From NCBI GenBank assembly GCA_001790955.1, contig MGDP01000016.1, forward strand, positions 1-32,181: 32,181 bases of DNA. Direction: 5' to 3'. Below are positions 6,173-14,594 of the stretch, piece by piece. The notes below the pieces were generated by a model, which was given only the letters and a program-made list of their open reading frames with translations, searched no databases and was not told the DNA's origin. The number at the start of each line of letters is the position of its first letter. Positions within the stretch are counted from its first letter, which is position 1. The position numbers and the translations under genes are program-made. Source of the DNA: Candidatus Tectomicrobia bacterium RIFCSPLOWO2_12_FULL_69_37. Lineage in GTDB: Bacteria > UBA8248.

Positions 6173-8224
6173 GTGAACGATCCGCAAAAAATCGAGACTC
6201 GCGTTACGGTGCAAGACGAGCCGGGCCCGATGCAGCGGACGCTCGGAGAGGCGGTGGCCGCGGGTCTGCTTGTGTTCGGCGTGGCCATGTCGCTGTTTCA
6301 CATCATCGGCCTTGGATTCTATCCTGTCGATCCGATCGCCCTGCGGTCGGTGCACCTGCTCATCCCCCTTGTGCTGGTTTTCGCTCTGCTGAAAAGGGGC
6401 AAGCGCAGCCCCGGAAGACGAATGTCCGTTTTTGATTGGGTGGCGATTGGAGCCGGCCTCGTCGCAGTCGCTTACACCGTTACCCACACCGAAGAGATCC
6501 AGTTCAGCGCGGCCTCCGTGCCGGACGCGTGGATGATCACGGCGGGAGCCCTGCTGACCCTGCTCACCCTGGAAGCGACCCGGAGGATCATTGGCCTGCC
6601 CCTGGTCGTCATCGCCGTCATATTCTTGTTGTATGCCTACCTGGGGCCGTATTTCCCGGGCATGCTGGAACACAGGGGGAAGAGCCTGGGCAGGATATCC
6701 GGATACCTGCTCAGCGACAACGGCCTCTTTGGCGTTCCGATCCACGCTTCAGCAGCTTACGCGTTCCTGTTCGTTCTATTCGGGGGATTTCTGCGCGCTA
6801 CGGGCGTGAGCAGCGTTTTCATGGATCTGGCCTTCGCGTTCGCGGGGCGGACCCGGGGCGGGCCCGCCAAGGTTGCGATCATTTCCAGCTGCCTGTTTGG
6901 AACCATCTCGGGGAGCGGGATCGCGAACGTGGTCACGACCGGCTCGCTGACCATCCCACTGATGAAGAAGACGGGGTACAAGCCTCACTTCGCGGGCGCA
7001 GTGGAGTCCATCGCCTCGAGCGGCGGAATGATCACGCCTCCCGTCATGGGCTCCGCCGCCTTCATCATGGCCGAGATGCTGAACATTCCCTACTACGAGG
7101 TCATCCTGGCCGCTGCGATACCGGCGTTCATTTATTATGCCGCTCTGTTTTGGATGGTCGATTTCGAGGCGGCGCGCGAAGGCCTCGTGGGACTTCGGAG
7201 GGAGGAATTGCCGAATGCGCGGCAGGTCCTCACGAGCAGCGGTTACCTCCTCATACCTCTCGGAGTGTTAATTTATGTTCTTGTCGTCGAGTTCTCGAGT
7301 CCCATACGGGCGTCCCTCCTTTCCATGGTCGCCTCCATTGGCGTCGTTTGGGTGAAAGAAGCGGTCGATTATTTCCGCGCGGAAGGCCTTTCGGGCGCCC
7401 ATCCCTTTGCCTTGGCCAGGGCGATGATTCGGGGCCTCTTCGACAAGAAAAAGCCGATGAGCCTTCCCGGCATGTTCGGAGCCCTTGCGGAGGGGCCGAG
7501 GGGCATGATGGAGGTTGCGGCGGCATGCGCCACGGCGGGTGTTGTCGTGGGCATGATTTCGTTGACGGGAGTGGGCCTCAAGTTCGCCGCGTTGCTCATC
7601 GATCTTTCGGGCGGGCATCTTTTCCCCGCCCTCGTCTTGACCATGATCGTTTGCATCATTCTCGGGATGGGCCTTCCTGCAACCGCATCCTATATCGTGA
7701 CCGTGGCGGTCGCGGCTCCGGCGCTCATCAAGATGGGCGTGTCCCCTCTCGCGGCGCACATGTTCGCCTTCCATTTTTCCATAGTGTCCGGCACCACGCC
7801 CCCGGTGGCGCTTGCCGCCTATGCGGCCGCGGCCATTGCGAAGACGAGCCCGCTCGCGGTCGCATTCACCGGGATGCGGATCGGAATCGTCGCCTTTGTG
7901 GTTCCGTTCATGTTCGTTTACGCTCCGCCGCTCCTCATGGCGGGGTCGCCCGGGGAAGTGGCGGTCGCCACTGTCACGGCGTTCGTCGGGTGCATTCTCT
8001 TGGCCGCCGGAATCCAGGGGATCATGCTGGTCAAGGCGGAATTTGCTGACCGGGCGTTGTTCCTCGTTGCGTCCATGCTTCTTATCTTTCCGGGTTTCTA
8101 TACCGACATGACTGGTCTTGGCCTCGCGGCTGTTGGCCTGTTGATCCAATTCCGCCGAAAGGTGCGGTTGCGGCTTTCCGGGAGCGCGTTTGCTCCCGTC
8201 GCTCCCTCGTCACCGAAAGAATAG
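6173..8224 (+). CDS. TRAP transporter permease, fused small (4TM) and large (12TM) subunits
   Basis: About 683 residues from GTG 6173 (GGAGAGG four bases upstream); TTG 6155 is an alternative start but sits in the hairpin arm. The protein is almost entirely hydrophobic. The first ~170 residues form the DctQ-like part, and the rest is the DctM-like channel with the conserved stretches FGTISGSGIANVVTTG, SSGGMITPPVMGSAAFIMAE and ILGMGLPATASYIVTVAVAAPAL. This fused arrangement goes with TAXI receptors, matching the gene just upstream. It should drive Na+- or H+-coupled uptake of the receptor's ligand across the inner membrane. It ends 20 bases before the acyl-CoA dehydrogenase, suggesting that imported substrate enters CoA-ester metabolism. 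Confidence 0.93.
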   Translation: MNDPQKIETRVTVQDEPGPMQRTLGEAVAAGLLVFGVAMSLFHIIGLGFYPVDPIALRSVHLLIPLVLVFALLKRGKRSPGRRMSVFDWVAIGAGLVAVAYTVTHTEEIQFSAASVPDAWMITAGALLTLLTLEATRRIIGLPLVVIAVIFLLYAYLGPYFPGMLEHRGKSLGRISGYLLSDNGLFGVPIHASAAYAFLFVLFGGFLRATGVSSVFMDLAFAFAGRTRGGPAKVAIISSCLFGTISGSGIANVVTTGSLTIPLMKKTGYKPHFAGAVESIASSGGMITPPVMGSAAFIMAEMLNIPYYEVILAAAIPAFIYYAALFWMVDFEAAREGLVGLRREELPNARQVLTSSGYLLIPLGVLIYVLVVEFSSPIRASLLSMVASIGVVWVKEAVDYFRAEGLSGAHPFALARAMIRGLFDKKKPMSLPGMFGALAEGPRGMMEVAAACATAGVVVGMISLTGVGLKFAALLIDLSGGHLFPALVLTMIVCIILGMGLPATASYIVTVAVAAPALIKMGVSPLAAHMFAFHFSIVSGTTPPVALAAYAAAAIAKTSPLAVAFTGMRIGIVAFVVPFMFVYAPPLLMAGSPGEVAVATVTAFVGCILLAAGIQGIMLVKAEFADRALFLVASMLLIFPGFYTDMTGLGLAAVGLLIQFRRKVRLRLSGSAFAPVAPSSPKE

Positions 8225-8244
8225 CTCGCCGAGGAGAAGGGTCC

Positions 8245-9429
8245 ATGGTCGATTTCGCGCTTTCGGATGAACAGACCGCGTTGCAGAAGCTCGCCCGGGA
8301 CTTCGTCACCAACGAAGCGAAGCCGCTCGTGAAAGAGCTCGACAAGGGCCACAAGCCCGACGACTGCGTGAGCATGGAACTCATCAAGAGGTGCTCCGAG
8401 CTGGGCTTCCGCACACTGGCGGTCCCGGAAAAGTACGGCGGGGGAGGCGTGGAGGACACCGTGACCGTCGTCGTCGTGTGCGAGGAGCTCGGCGTGGGCG
8501 ATGTGTCTCTCGGCAGCCTCCCGATCAACGGCCGAAAGCTCTTCCACATGCTGAACGACCCCCGGGTGGCGACCGAGGACGTGCGGGACAAGTGGATGCG
8601 GGCCTTCTGCAAGGATCCCACCTTCCTCGTGGCGGTCGGCATGACCGAGCCGGACTCGGGAGCTGACAATATCCTCCCCTACAACGCGCCCGGCGCGGGC
8701 ATACGAACGGCGGCAGTGAAGGATGGCAACCACTTCATCATCAACGGGATGAAGCAGTTCATCGCCCACGCGGGGATCGCCAAGCTCTATTACGTGTTCG
8801 CCCGCACCGATCCGACGAAGGGGATTCTGGATGGCTGCTCCTGCTTCCTCATCCCGGACGGCCATCCGGGGATGAAGTTCGGCCGGGTGCACGACAAGAT
8901 GGGCTTCCGGCTTCTCCGGAACGCGGAGATCATCTTCGAGAACTGCCGCGTCCCCAGGGAGTGGCTGCTCGGCCCGGAGGGGACCGGGATCGTCGCCATC
9001 CGCGCTTCGCTGGCGAACGACGGCATCCTGAATGCCGCGCGGTCCCTCGGGGTGGCGCGGGCGGCTTTCGAGGAGATCGTGGAGTTTTGCAAGAACCGCG
9101 TCCAGGGGGGAAAGCCGATCATCGAGCACCAGGCGATCGCCTGTGAGCTAGCCGATATGTACGCCTCGCTCCAGGCCATGCGCTCGCTCGTGTGGAACGT
9201 GGCGTGGTCCACGGATCACGGCACGCCGGATCCGAAGCGGGTCCCCGCCGTGATGTGCTTCTGCACCAACCATTCCTTCGAGATCGCCCACAAGGCGGCG
9301 GAGCTCGCCGGCGGAATGGGGGTCATGAAGGAGGCCCCCTTCGAGAAGCTCCTGCGGGACGCATTCTCCATCAAGCACCTCGACGGGGGGAACTACATCA
9401 AGCGGATCAAGGTGGCCGCGGCGCTGTAA
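8245..9429 (+). CDS. Acyl-CoA dehydrogenase
   Basis: 394 residues; ATG 8245 is preceded by GAGGAGAAGGG. The three acyl-CoA dehydrogenase domains are present: N-terminal helical domain starting VDFALSDEQ, middle beta domain with the FAD/substrate signature VGMTEPDSGADN near residues 131-142, and a C-terminal helical domain with ELAGGMGVMKEAPFEKLLRDA. At the position where MCAD-type enzymes have the catalytic Glu (Y-E-G-T), this protein has L-D-G-G (Asp380), so the base is shorter or lies elsewhere. It should form a 2,3-double bond in an acyl-CoA using FAD, with electrons passing to ETF. It lies between the TRAP permease and an M24 gene. A paralogue starts at 31633. Confidence 0.92.
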   Translation: MVDFALSDEQTALQKLARDFVTNEAKPLVKELDKGHKPDDCVSMELIKRCSELGFRTLAVPEKYGGGGVEDTVTVVVVCEELGVGDVSLGSLPINGRKLFHMLNDPRVATEDVRDKWMRAFCKDPTFLVAVGMTEPDSGADNILPYNAPGAGIRTAAVKDGNHFIINGMKQFIAHAGIAKLYYVFARTDPTKGILDGCSCFLIPDGHPGMKFGRVHDKMGFRLLRNAEIIFENCRVPREWLLGPEGTGIVAIRASLANDGILNAARSLGVARAAFEEIVEFCKNRVQGGKPIIEHQAIACELADMYASLQAMRSLVWNVAWSTDHGTPDPKRVPAVMCFCTNHSFEIAHKAAELAGGMGVMKEAPFEKLLRDAFSIKHLDGGNYIKRIKVAAAL

Positions 9430-9482
9430 CGGGACGGGGGCTGCACTGAGACCGGCGCCCCGCGCCGGCCGGGGTATCCCGT
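9429..9482 (+). promoter_or_regulatory. Nested stem-loops between acyl-CoA dehydrogenase and M24 genes
   Basis: CCGGCGC (9452-9458) and GCGCCGG (9462-9468) form a 7-bp GC hairpin with a CCC loop. Outer arms ACGGGA (9429-9434) and TCCCGT (9477-9482) can enclose it. There is no U-tract, so it is not a classical terminator; it more likely affects mRNA decay or translation of the M24 gene, whose ribosome site begins at 9489. Confidence 0.4.
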
Positions 9483-9500
9483 CAGGATGGAGAGGGCGTG

Positions 9501-10700
9501 ATGAAGTGCCAAAACAACTTCTGGCCGTGGTTTTCCGAGGAGGAATACACCCGGAGGTACGAGCGGATCCGGGCCGCCATGCGGGCGAAGAACCTCGACT
9601 GCCTTATCGTTTACGGGATCGGAGGCTACCTGGGAACGGACCCCGGCCAGCCGAACGTGGTCTATATCGCCAGCTTCGCCGGATTCGTCCAGACTTACGT
9701 CGTGTTCCCGATCGAGGGGGAGCCGACCCTTTTCACGACGTGGGGGAACCACCTCAAGAACGTGAAGCAGACCACCCACTTAAGGGACGTGCGCATCGGA
9801 GGGATGGGACAAACTCCCCTGCGGGTGGCCGACCGCCTCAAGGAGCTCGGCCTCGCGCGGAAGCGGGTCGGCATCGTCGGCGCGATGCACTGGGCGAATA
9901 TCAATCTTCCCCATGACCATCATCTTGCCATCACAGGCGCGCTCCCGGCGGCGGAATTCGAGATCGTCACCGAATGGTTCGAGCGGCTGAGGCTGGTCAA
10001 GAGCGAAGAGGAGATGGCCTACATGCGCCGGGCGGCGGCCATGACGGACGCCGCGTATGACCTCATGGTCCGTGCCACCCGTCCGGGCGTGCGGCCCTGC
10101 GACCTGTACAATGTCGTGTTGCGCGCCGCCCACGGCATGGACGGCAAGATCCCCTTCGGCCATGTGGGGCGGACGCCCATGAGCGACCCCGACATGTCCT
10201 ACGCCCACCAGCTCGCCTTGACCACCCCCATCCAGATGGGGGATGTCGTCATGACCGAGATCGCGGTCGGGTGGGGGGGGTACTTCGGCAAGATCTGGGG
10301 GACCTATTTCGTGGGAGAGCCGACGCCCGAATACGAGAAGATGTTCCGGCTGGGCCAGAAGACGCATGTGGCCCTCCATGCGGCGATCCGGCCGGGCGTG
10401 AAAGGGCGCGACCTGACGCGCCAATGTCTCGACGTCATCCAGCACGGAGGATACAAATCCAAGACGTGCATCTTCGGGTGGTCGAACTACAATTCTCCCC
10501 CCGACATCCGCTCAACCAGCGACGGGGTGACCGACGGCGATTTCACCTTCGAGAAAAATCACTGCGTGAACGTTGTCGCATGGCCGGTGAACGAGGCGGA
10601 GACGGCGGGCATTTGGATTGGGGACACCTCCGCGATCACCGAGGGTGGGATTGAGAACCTGCACAAATATCCCCTGGCCGAGATCTGCGTCGTTCGCTGA
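9501..10700 (+). CDS. M24 (creatinase/Xaa-Pro peptidase) fold protein lacking the metal ligands
   Basis: 399 residues from ATG 9501 (GGAGAGGG at 9489-9496; GTG 9498 adds one residue). The N-terminal creatinase domain (about 15-160) and C-terminal pita-bread domain (about 165-399) are both recognisable, e.g. ERLRLVKSEEEMAYMRRAAAMTD and RPGVRPCDLYN. The two metal-binding Asp positions of aminopeptidases are Glu253 (in VVMTEIAVG) and Lys264 (in GYFGKIWGTY), and the usual HGIGL His motif is missing. That resembles creatinase itself, which uses the fold without metal, rather than a prolidase. A C-N hydrolase acting on a small imported amidine or amide is plausible but unproven. It is last in the TRAP operon, convergent with the corrinoid operon. 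A second M24 protein lies at 25651. Confidence 0.85.
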   Translation: MKCQNNFWPWFSEEEYTRRYERIRAAMRAKNLDCLIVYGIGGYLGTDPGQPNVVYIASFAGFVQTYVVFPIEGEPTLFTTWGNHLKNVKQTTHLRDVRIGGMGQTPLRVADRLKELGLARKRVGIVGAMHWANINLPHDHHLAITGALPAAEFEIVTEWFERLRLVKSEEEMAYMRRAAAMTDAAYDLMVRATRPGVRPCDLYNVVLRAAHGMDGKIPFGHVGRTPMSDPDMSYAHQLALTTPIQMGDVVMTEIAVGWGGYFGKIWGTYFVGEPTPEYEKMFRLGQKTHVALHAAIRPGVKGRDLTRQCLDVIQHGGYKSKTCIFGWSNYNSPPDIRSTSDGVTDGDFTFEKNHCVNVVAWPVNEAETAGIWIGDTSAITEGGIENLHKYPLAEICVVR

Positions 10701-10752
10701 ACTTCGCCCAGCGCGCGGGTCCAGTGATCTTTGGGGAAGTCCACTTTCCGAA

Positions 10753-12768
10753 TCATGCCGGGAATGGGATGGCCTCGATGAACGCCTTCTCGAATTCCGG
10801 CCGGCCGGCCAATTCTACATATTGCACGCGCTCCTGAATTTCTCCGGCGCGTTTGAGCTCCGTCCGGGAGAGCAGCGCCAGGCGCGCCCCGCTCGCCGCC
10901 GCGTTGCCGACGCTGCGGATATGCTCCGGCGGCTTCTCGGGAATGAGCCCGATGCGCAGGATCTTTTCCGGGCGCAGACTCGTCCCGAAGGCCCCGGCCA
11001 GGCAGACGTCCCCGACGTCGCCCCACCCGAGGCCCGCCTCCGCGAGAAGGAGGCCGACCCCCGCGCGCACCGCCGCTTTGGCGGCCTGGAGCTTCCGGAC
11101 GTCCCACTGGTCCAGGTAGACGCCGTTTGCGGATAGGGGAGAGGCATCTCCCCAGAGCATGAACTTTCGGCTTCCGCCCGTCTCGAAAATCCGCCTCCGG
11201 ATGTCCTCCGGCGTTCCGGCGGGGAGTTCCTCTGCGCCCCGCATCCGGCCGGTGGGGTCTATCACGCCGCACTCGAGCAGGCCAGCCGCCGCGTCGATGA
11301 GGCCCGTCCCGCAAATCCCCCTCGGCGGCGCGTCCTCGATGGTGCGGAGGGTGATCTCGCCGTCACGCACGTCCACCTCGCAGACGGCTCCCGGCCCCGA
11401 GGTCATGCCGCATCGGATCTCGCCGGCTTCGAAGGCCGGCCCGGCCGGGGTCGAGGCGCACCACAAGGATTCGCCCGGGATCCCCAGGAGAATCTCCACG
11501 TTGGTCCCCAGGTCAAGCGCGAGAATCGCCCGGTCTCCCTTCGTCCTGTCGAGATTCAAGGCCAATGCGACTCCCACCGCATCCGCTCCCACGAAGCCGG
11601 CAAGGAGGGGGAAAAAATGGGCCCTTGAGGAGGGTGGAAGTCGGATGCCCTTTTCAGCGGGCCGGAAGGCCACTCCCTCCTTCCGCAAAGGCGCGTACGG
11701 CGCAAACCCGAACGATTCGACGGGCAGGCCGAGGAAGAGGTGGTGCATTACGCTGTTCCCTACGAAGATCAGGGCGATGAGGTGGCGCCGCTTCGCGCGG
11801 ACGCGCCGGAGCAGGTCAGTGAGGACCTCGTCCACGTCCCGGCGCACGGCCCGGCTGAGGCGGGCCAGGGCGTCCTTTCCGCCGCGCTCAGCGGGCGAGG
11901 CGGCGAGGACCCGCGTCATCAGGTCGGCGCCCCATTCTCGCTGCGTGTTCGGGCGCGCGCTCTCGGCCGCGAGGGCCCCCGTCGCCATGTCGATCAGATA
12001 GCCGCACAGGTTGGTCGTCCCGATGTCGATGACCGCGCCGTAGGCTTTCCGCTCGGATTTCTCGCATTCGAGGTCGACGACGCATCCGTTCGTGATCGTG
12101 ACGGTGAGGGGAACGTCCCTTCCCTCGGCTCCCTGCCTCGGGGATGGGAGACGCAGCGCGAGAGACTCGTCGATGCGGAGCCCCGGCCTGCGCCGCCGCA
12201 GGGCGCTCAGGGTGCGCTCGACGAGCACCCCTTCTTCCTTCTCCCCCTTTCCCCTGAGCCAGATTGTTGATCGCTCCGCCCACGGTTTGATGCGCACGGG
12301 GAGTTGAGTGTCAATCGATTTCCGGGCCGGGCGGTCTTCGGGGAAGGGCACGAAAGCGGTAAGCCCGCCCTTGACCCGCACCTGGCAAGCCAGACGCCAA
12401 CCCGCGTCCCGCTCCTCCTGGCTGAGCTGGCGCTGCTCGGCGGGGGTCGGCGGATCGAGCCACGAAGGAGGGGCTGGCGCCGCCTCGCCTCGCCTGCCCG
12501 GAGCGAGGAGGAGGCTCCGGCACCGCCGGCATTTCCCGAACCCTCCGCAGTCGGTCCCGATGGGGTAGCCCTCAGCCCGCGCCGCCTCGAGGAGGGTGGT
12601 ACCCGCCGGGACCCGGACGCGGAGCTCCGATTTCTCCAAGGTTTCATGATCCGGGCCGGGACCGGCCGAACCTTCCCCCGAGGGGCCAAGCCGGCGCGAG
12701 AAGCGGATCTCGCAAGCAGGGGCGCGAAGGTTTCCGCGCGGCGGGGTGTCCTTAACGGTAGCGGCCAT
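10753..12768 (-). CDS. RACE-type reductive activator of corrinoid proteins (2Fe-2S + ASKHA ATPase)
   Basis: 671 residues from ATG 12768, preceded by GATGGAGT and overlapping the UroD-like gene by 17 bases. A plant-type [2Fe-2S] ferredoxin domain has Cys74-x5-Cys80-x2-Cys83 and Cys128 (in RLACQ). A linker follows and then a large ASKHA (actin/hexokinase-like) domain with phosphate-loop motifs AVIDIGTTNLCG and ALDLGTNVEIL, plus GNSVMHHLFLGL, GPAFEAGEIRCGM and VCLAGAFGTSL. Proteins of this architecture (RamA-like without the second ferredoxin; DUF4445) use ATP and a low-potential electron to return Co(II) corrinoid to active Co(I). Being last in an operon that encodes a corrinoid protein and two methyltransferases fits this role exactly. 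It is convergent with the M24 gene; the 52-base gap has only a weak hairpin. Confidence 0.9.
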   Translation of the reverse strand: MAATVKDTPPRGNLRAPACEIRFSRRLGPSGEGSAGPGPDHETLEKSELRVRVPAGTTLLEAARAEGYPIGTDCGGFGKCRRCRSLLLAPGRRGEAAPAPPSWLDPPTPAEQRQLSQEERDAGWRLACQVRVKGGLTAFVPFPEDRPARKSIDTQLPVRIKPWAERSTIWLRGKGEKEEGVLVERTLSALRRRRPGLRIDESLALRLPSPRQGAEGRDVPLTVTITNGCVVDLECEKSERKAYGAVIDIGTTNLCGYLIDMATGALAAESARPNTQREWGADLMTRVLAASPAERGGKDALARLSRAVRRDVDEVLTDLLRRVRAKRRHLIALIFVGNSVMHHLFLGLPVESFGFAPYAPLRKEGVAFRPAEKGIRLPPSSRAHFFPLLAGFVGADAVGVALALNLDRTKGDRAILALDLGTNVEILLGIPGESLWCASTPAGPAFEAGEIRCGMTSGPGAVCEVDVRDGEITLRTIEDAPPRGICGTGLIDAAAGLLECGVIDPTGRMRGAEELPAGTPEDIRRRIFETGGSRKFMLWGDASPLSANGVYLDQWDVRKLQAAKAAVRAGVGLLLAEAGLGWGDVGDVCLAGAFGTSLRPEKILRIGLIPEKPPEHIRSVGNAAASGARLALLSRTELKRAGEIQERVQYVELAGRPEFEKAFIEAIPFPA

Positions 12769-13915
12769 ACTCCATCGCCGCCTCGAACATGGCGCAGACG
12801 TTGCCGGGCGGCACCTCGTCCTGGACGTTGTGGACAAAGTTCAGGACGTAGCCGCCGCCGGGAGCGAGGTCATCGATTCGGCGCCGGACCTCCTCGAATA
12901 TCTCCCCGCGCGTTCCGAAGGGGATGACTCGGCCCGTGTCGATCCCGCCCCAAAAGAAAAGGTCCTTTCCGAACTCGCGCTTGAGGCGTGCCGTGTCGCC
13001 CATATTTTTTGCCGAAACCTGAACGGGGTTGAGTCCCTCGATGCCGATTTCGATCAGGTGGGGGAGAAAGATGTCGATGCAGCCGTCGCAGTGGTAGAGG
13101 AGCTTGGCATCCGGCGCTGCCTTGTGCATGGCCTCGAAGAGAAGCTTCTGCCGGGGTTTCACGAATTCTTCATACATCCCGGGTGAGATCATCGGCCTGT
13201 CCTGCGTGCCGAGGTCGTCCCCCGCGAGCATGACGTCCAAATAGCCCCGGGTTTCGTTCAGCGCGCGGACGGTCATCTCCAGGCGGACCTCCAGGATCCG
13301 ATCGAGCAGGGCGTGGATGAATCTCTTGTTGGTGACGAGGTCCGAGTAAAAATCGCCGAAGCCCCGCATCCACTCCGCCTCCGCCCAGAAGGAGGCGGCC
13401 GAGGTGAGGACGACCGCGTAGTCTGTCTTTTCGCGGAATTCCCGGGCCTTGTCGCGCAACCCCCGGTAGCGCGCCGGATCCCCCGGGTCGGGCCAGCGGA
13501 AATCCCTGAGCGCCTCGATCGTTCCGCGGCCGTCGCCCTCGAAGCAACCCTTCAGGAGGAAGTAGGAGTTCGACTCCTCGGTCCGCTGCCACTGGACGCC
13601 CCACTCGTCCTCGTAGGTGAGCGGGTCAACCCAGATGTCGTTCCAGTTCTCGGGCGGCCCGAGGAGGAGCGGGCGGGTGTCGACGTGGAACATCTCCAAG
13701 ATGCGCTCGTCCACGTAGGCGACCTGGCCCTGCTTGGCGAGGATGCGGGTCTCGGCCTCGACGCCCAGGTGGCGCTTCAGCTTCTCGTAGGCGAGGGCCG
13801 CGATGCTGGTGGTCGAGGTCGAGCCGAAGTCAATGGGCACGCGATCAGGCGCCTTGTGGTCCATGGCCGCCCGCAGGCGTTCGCGCGGGGTCATGCCCGC
13901 TCTGCCGGATGACAC
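12752..13915 (-). CDS. Uroporphyrinogen decarboxylase-like corrinoid methyltransferase
   Basis: 387 residues from GTG 13915, chosen because GGAAGGAGAG lies directly upstream; ATG 13894 is an alternative. The start MTPRERLRAAMDHKAPDRVPIDFG is typical of the URO-D superfamily branch that moves methyl groups (MtaA, CmuA and relatives) rather than making haem. A barrel with YHCDGCIDIF near 274-283 offers His275, Cys276 and Cys279 as zinc/thiol-site candidates, and AGDDLGTQ near 231-238 is a conserved loop. Placed between the corrinoid protein gene and the activator gene, it probably transfers methyl between an unknown donor or acceptor and the corrinoid protein. No other haem biosynthesis gene is nearby, arguing against HemE. 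The methyl donor is unknown. Confidence 0.85.
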   Translation of the reverse strand: MSSGRAGMTPRERLRAAMDHKAPDRVPIDFGSTSTTSIAALAYEKLKRHLGVEAETRILAKQGQVAYVDERILEMFHVDTRPLLLGPPENWNDIWVDPLTYEDEWGVQWQRTEESNSYFLLKGCFEGDGRGTIEALRDFRWPDPGDPARYRGLRDKAREFREKTDYAVVLTSAASFWAEAEWMRGFGDFYSDLVTNKRFIHALLDRILEVRLEMTVRALNETRGYLDVMLAGDDLGTQDRPMISPGMYEEFVKPRQKLLFEAMHKAAPDAKLLYHCDGCIDIFLPHLIEIGIEGLNPVQVSAKNMGDTARLKREFGKDLFFWGGIDTGRVIPFGTRGEIFEEVRRRIDDLAPGGGYVLNFVHNVQDEVPPGNVCAMFEAAMEYGRYR

Positions 13916-13946
13916 CGGATCTCTCCTTCCGCTGGCGGCGCGGAGA

Positions 13947-14594
13947 TCAGGGCGTGCGAAGGGCCGCGACGAGCCCCTTGAAGCACTCGACGGCGACCGT
14001 GGCGTCCTTGGCGTATCCGTCGGCACCGATCTTGTTTGCATACGCGAGGTCGAGGGGGGCGCCGCCGACCGCGATCCGGACGCCGGCGCCGGCGCGGGAC
14101 TTGCGGATCTCCTCGATGATTCCACCCATGCGGCTCATTGTCGTGGTGAGGAGGGCGGACATGCCCAGCAGGCGGGCGCCGGACTCCTCGATCGCCTGGA
14201 TGAAGCGCTCGGCGCCCGCGTTCACCCCGAGGTCGATCACCTCGAAGCCCGCCCCACGGAGCATCATGCACACGAGGTTTTTCCCGATGTCGTGCATGTC
14301 CCCCTTTACCGTGCCCATCACGACCTTCCCGAGCGACTCCACGCCGCTCGCCTCGAGTAGGGGGCGCAGGATTTCCATGGCGGCGTTCATGGCCTTGGCC
14401 GCCGCCATCAGCTCGGGGATGAACGCCTCGCCGCGCGCGAACCGCTCGCCCAGGACGTCCATGCCGGGAATGAGACCCTCGTTCAGGATGCCGACGGCTT
14501 CGCGCCCCGCATCGAGCTCCTCCCGGGTCAGCCGGACAACGGATTCCCGATCCCCCCGGATGATGCCCTGGGCCAGCTCCTGGTCGCGCGGCAT
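13947..14594 (-). CDS. Corrinoid (B12-binding) methyl-carrier protein
   Basis: 215 residues from ATG 14594, which overlaps the upstream stop as TGATG and has GGAGGGG upstream. The N-terminal helical cap domain (about 1-85) is followed by a B12-binding Rossmann domain. The cobalt-ligating motif D-x-H-x-x-G is Asp99-Met-His101-Asp-Ile-Gly104, followed by the SALLTTTM and VGGAPL segments that wrap the corrinoid nucleotide tail. Size and order match the MtaC/MtbC/MttC-type carrier proteins and the cap-plus-B12 module of MetH. It should carry the methyl group between the two flanking methyltransferases and be reactivated by the RACE protein of the same operon. Longer frames upstream overlap the homocysteine methyltransferase gene and are rejected. 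Confidence 0.93.
   Translation of the reverse strand: MPRDQELAQGIIRGDRESVVRLTREELDAGREAVGILNEGLIPGMDVLGERFARGEAFIPELMAAAKAMNAAMEILRPLLEASGVESLGKVVMGTVKGDMHDIGKNLVCMMLRGAGFEVIDLGVNAGAERFIQAIEESGARLLGMSALLTTTMSRMGGIIEEIRKSRAGAGVRIAVGGAPLDLAYANKIGADGYAKDATVAVECFKGLVAALRTP

Noticed and set aside
10701-10752. Bidirectional terminator between the convergent M24 and RACE genes
   Set aside because: ACTTCGCCCA/TTGGGGAAGT pair imperfectly, with a long loop and no T-tract.
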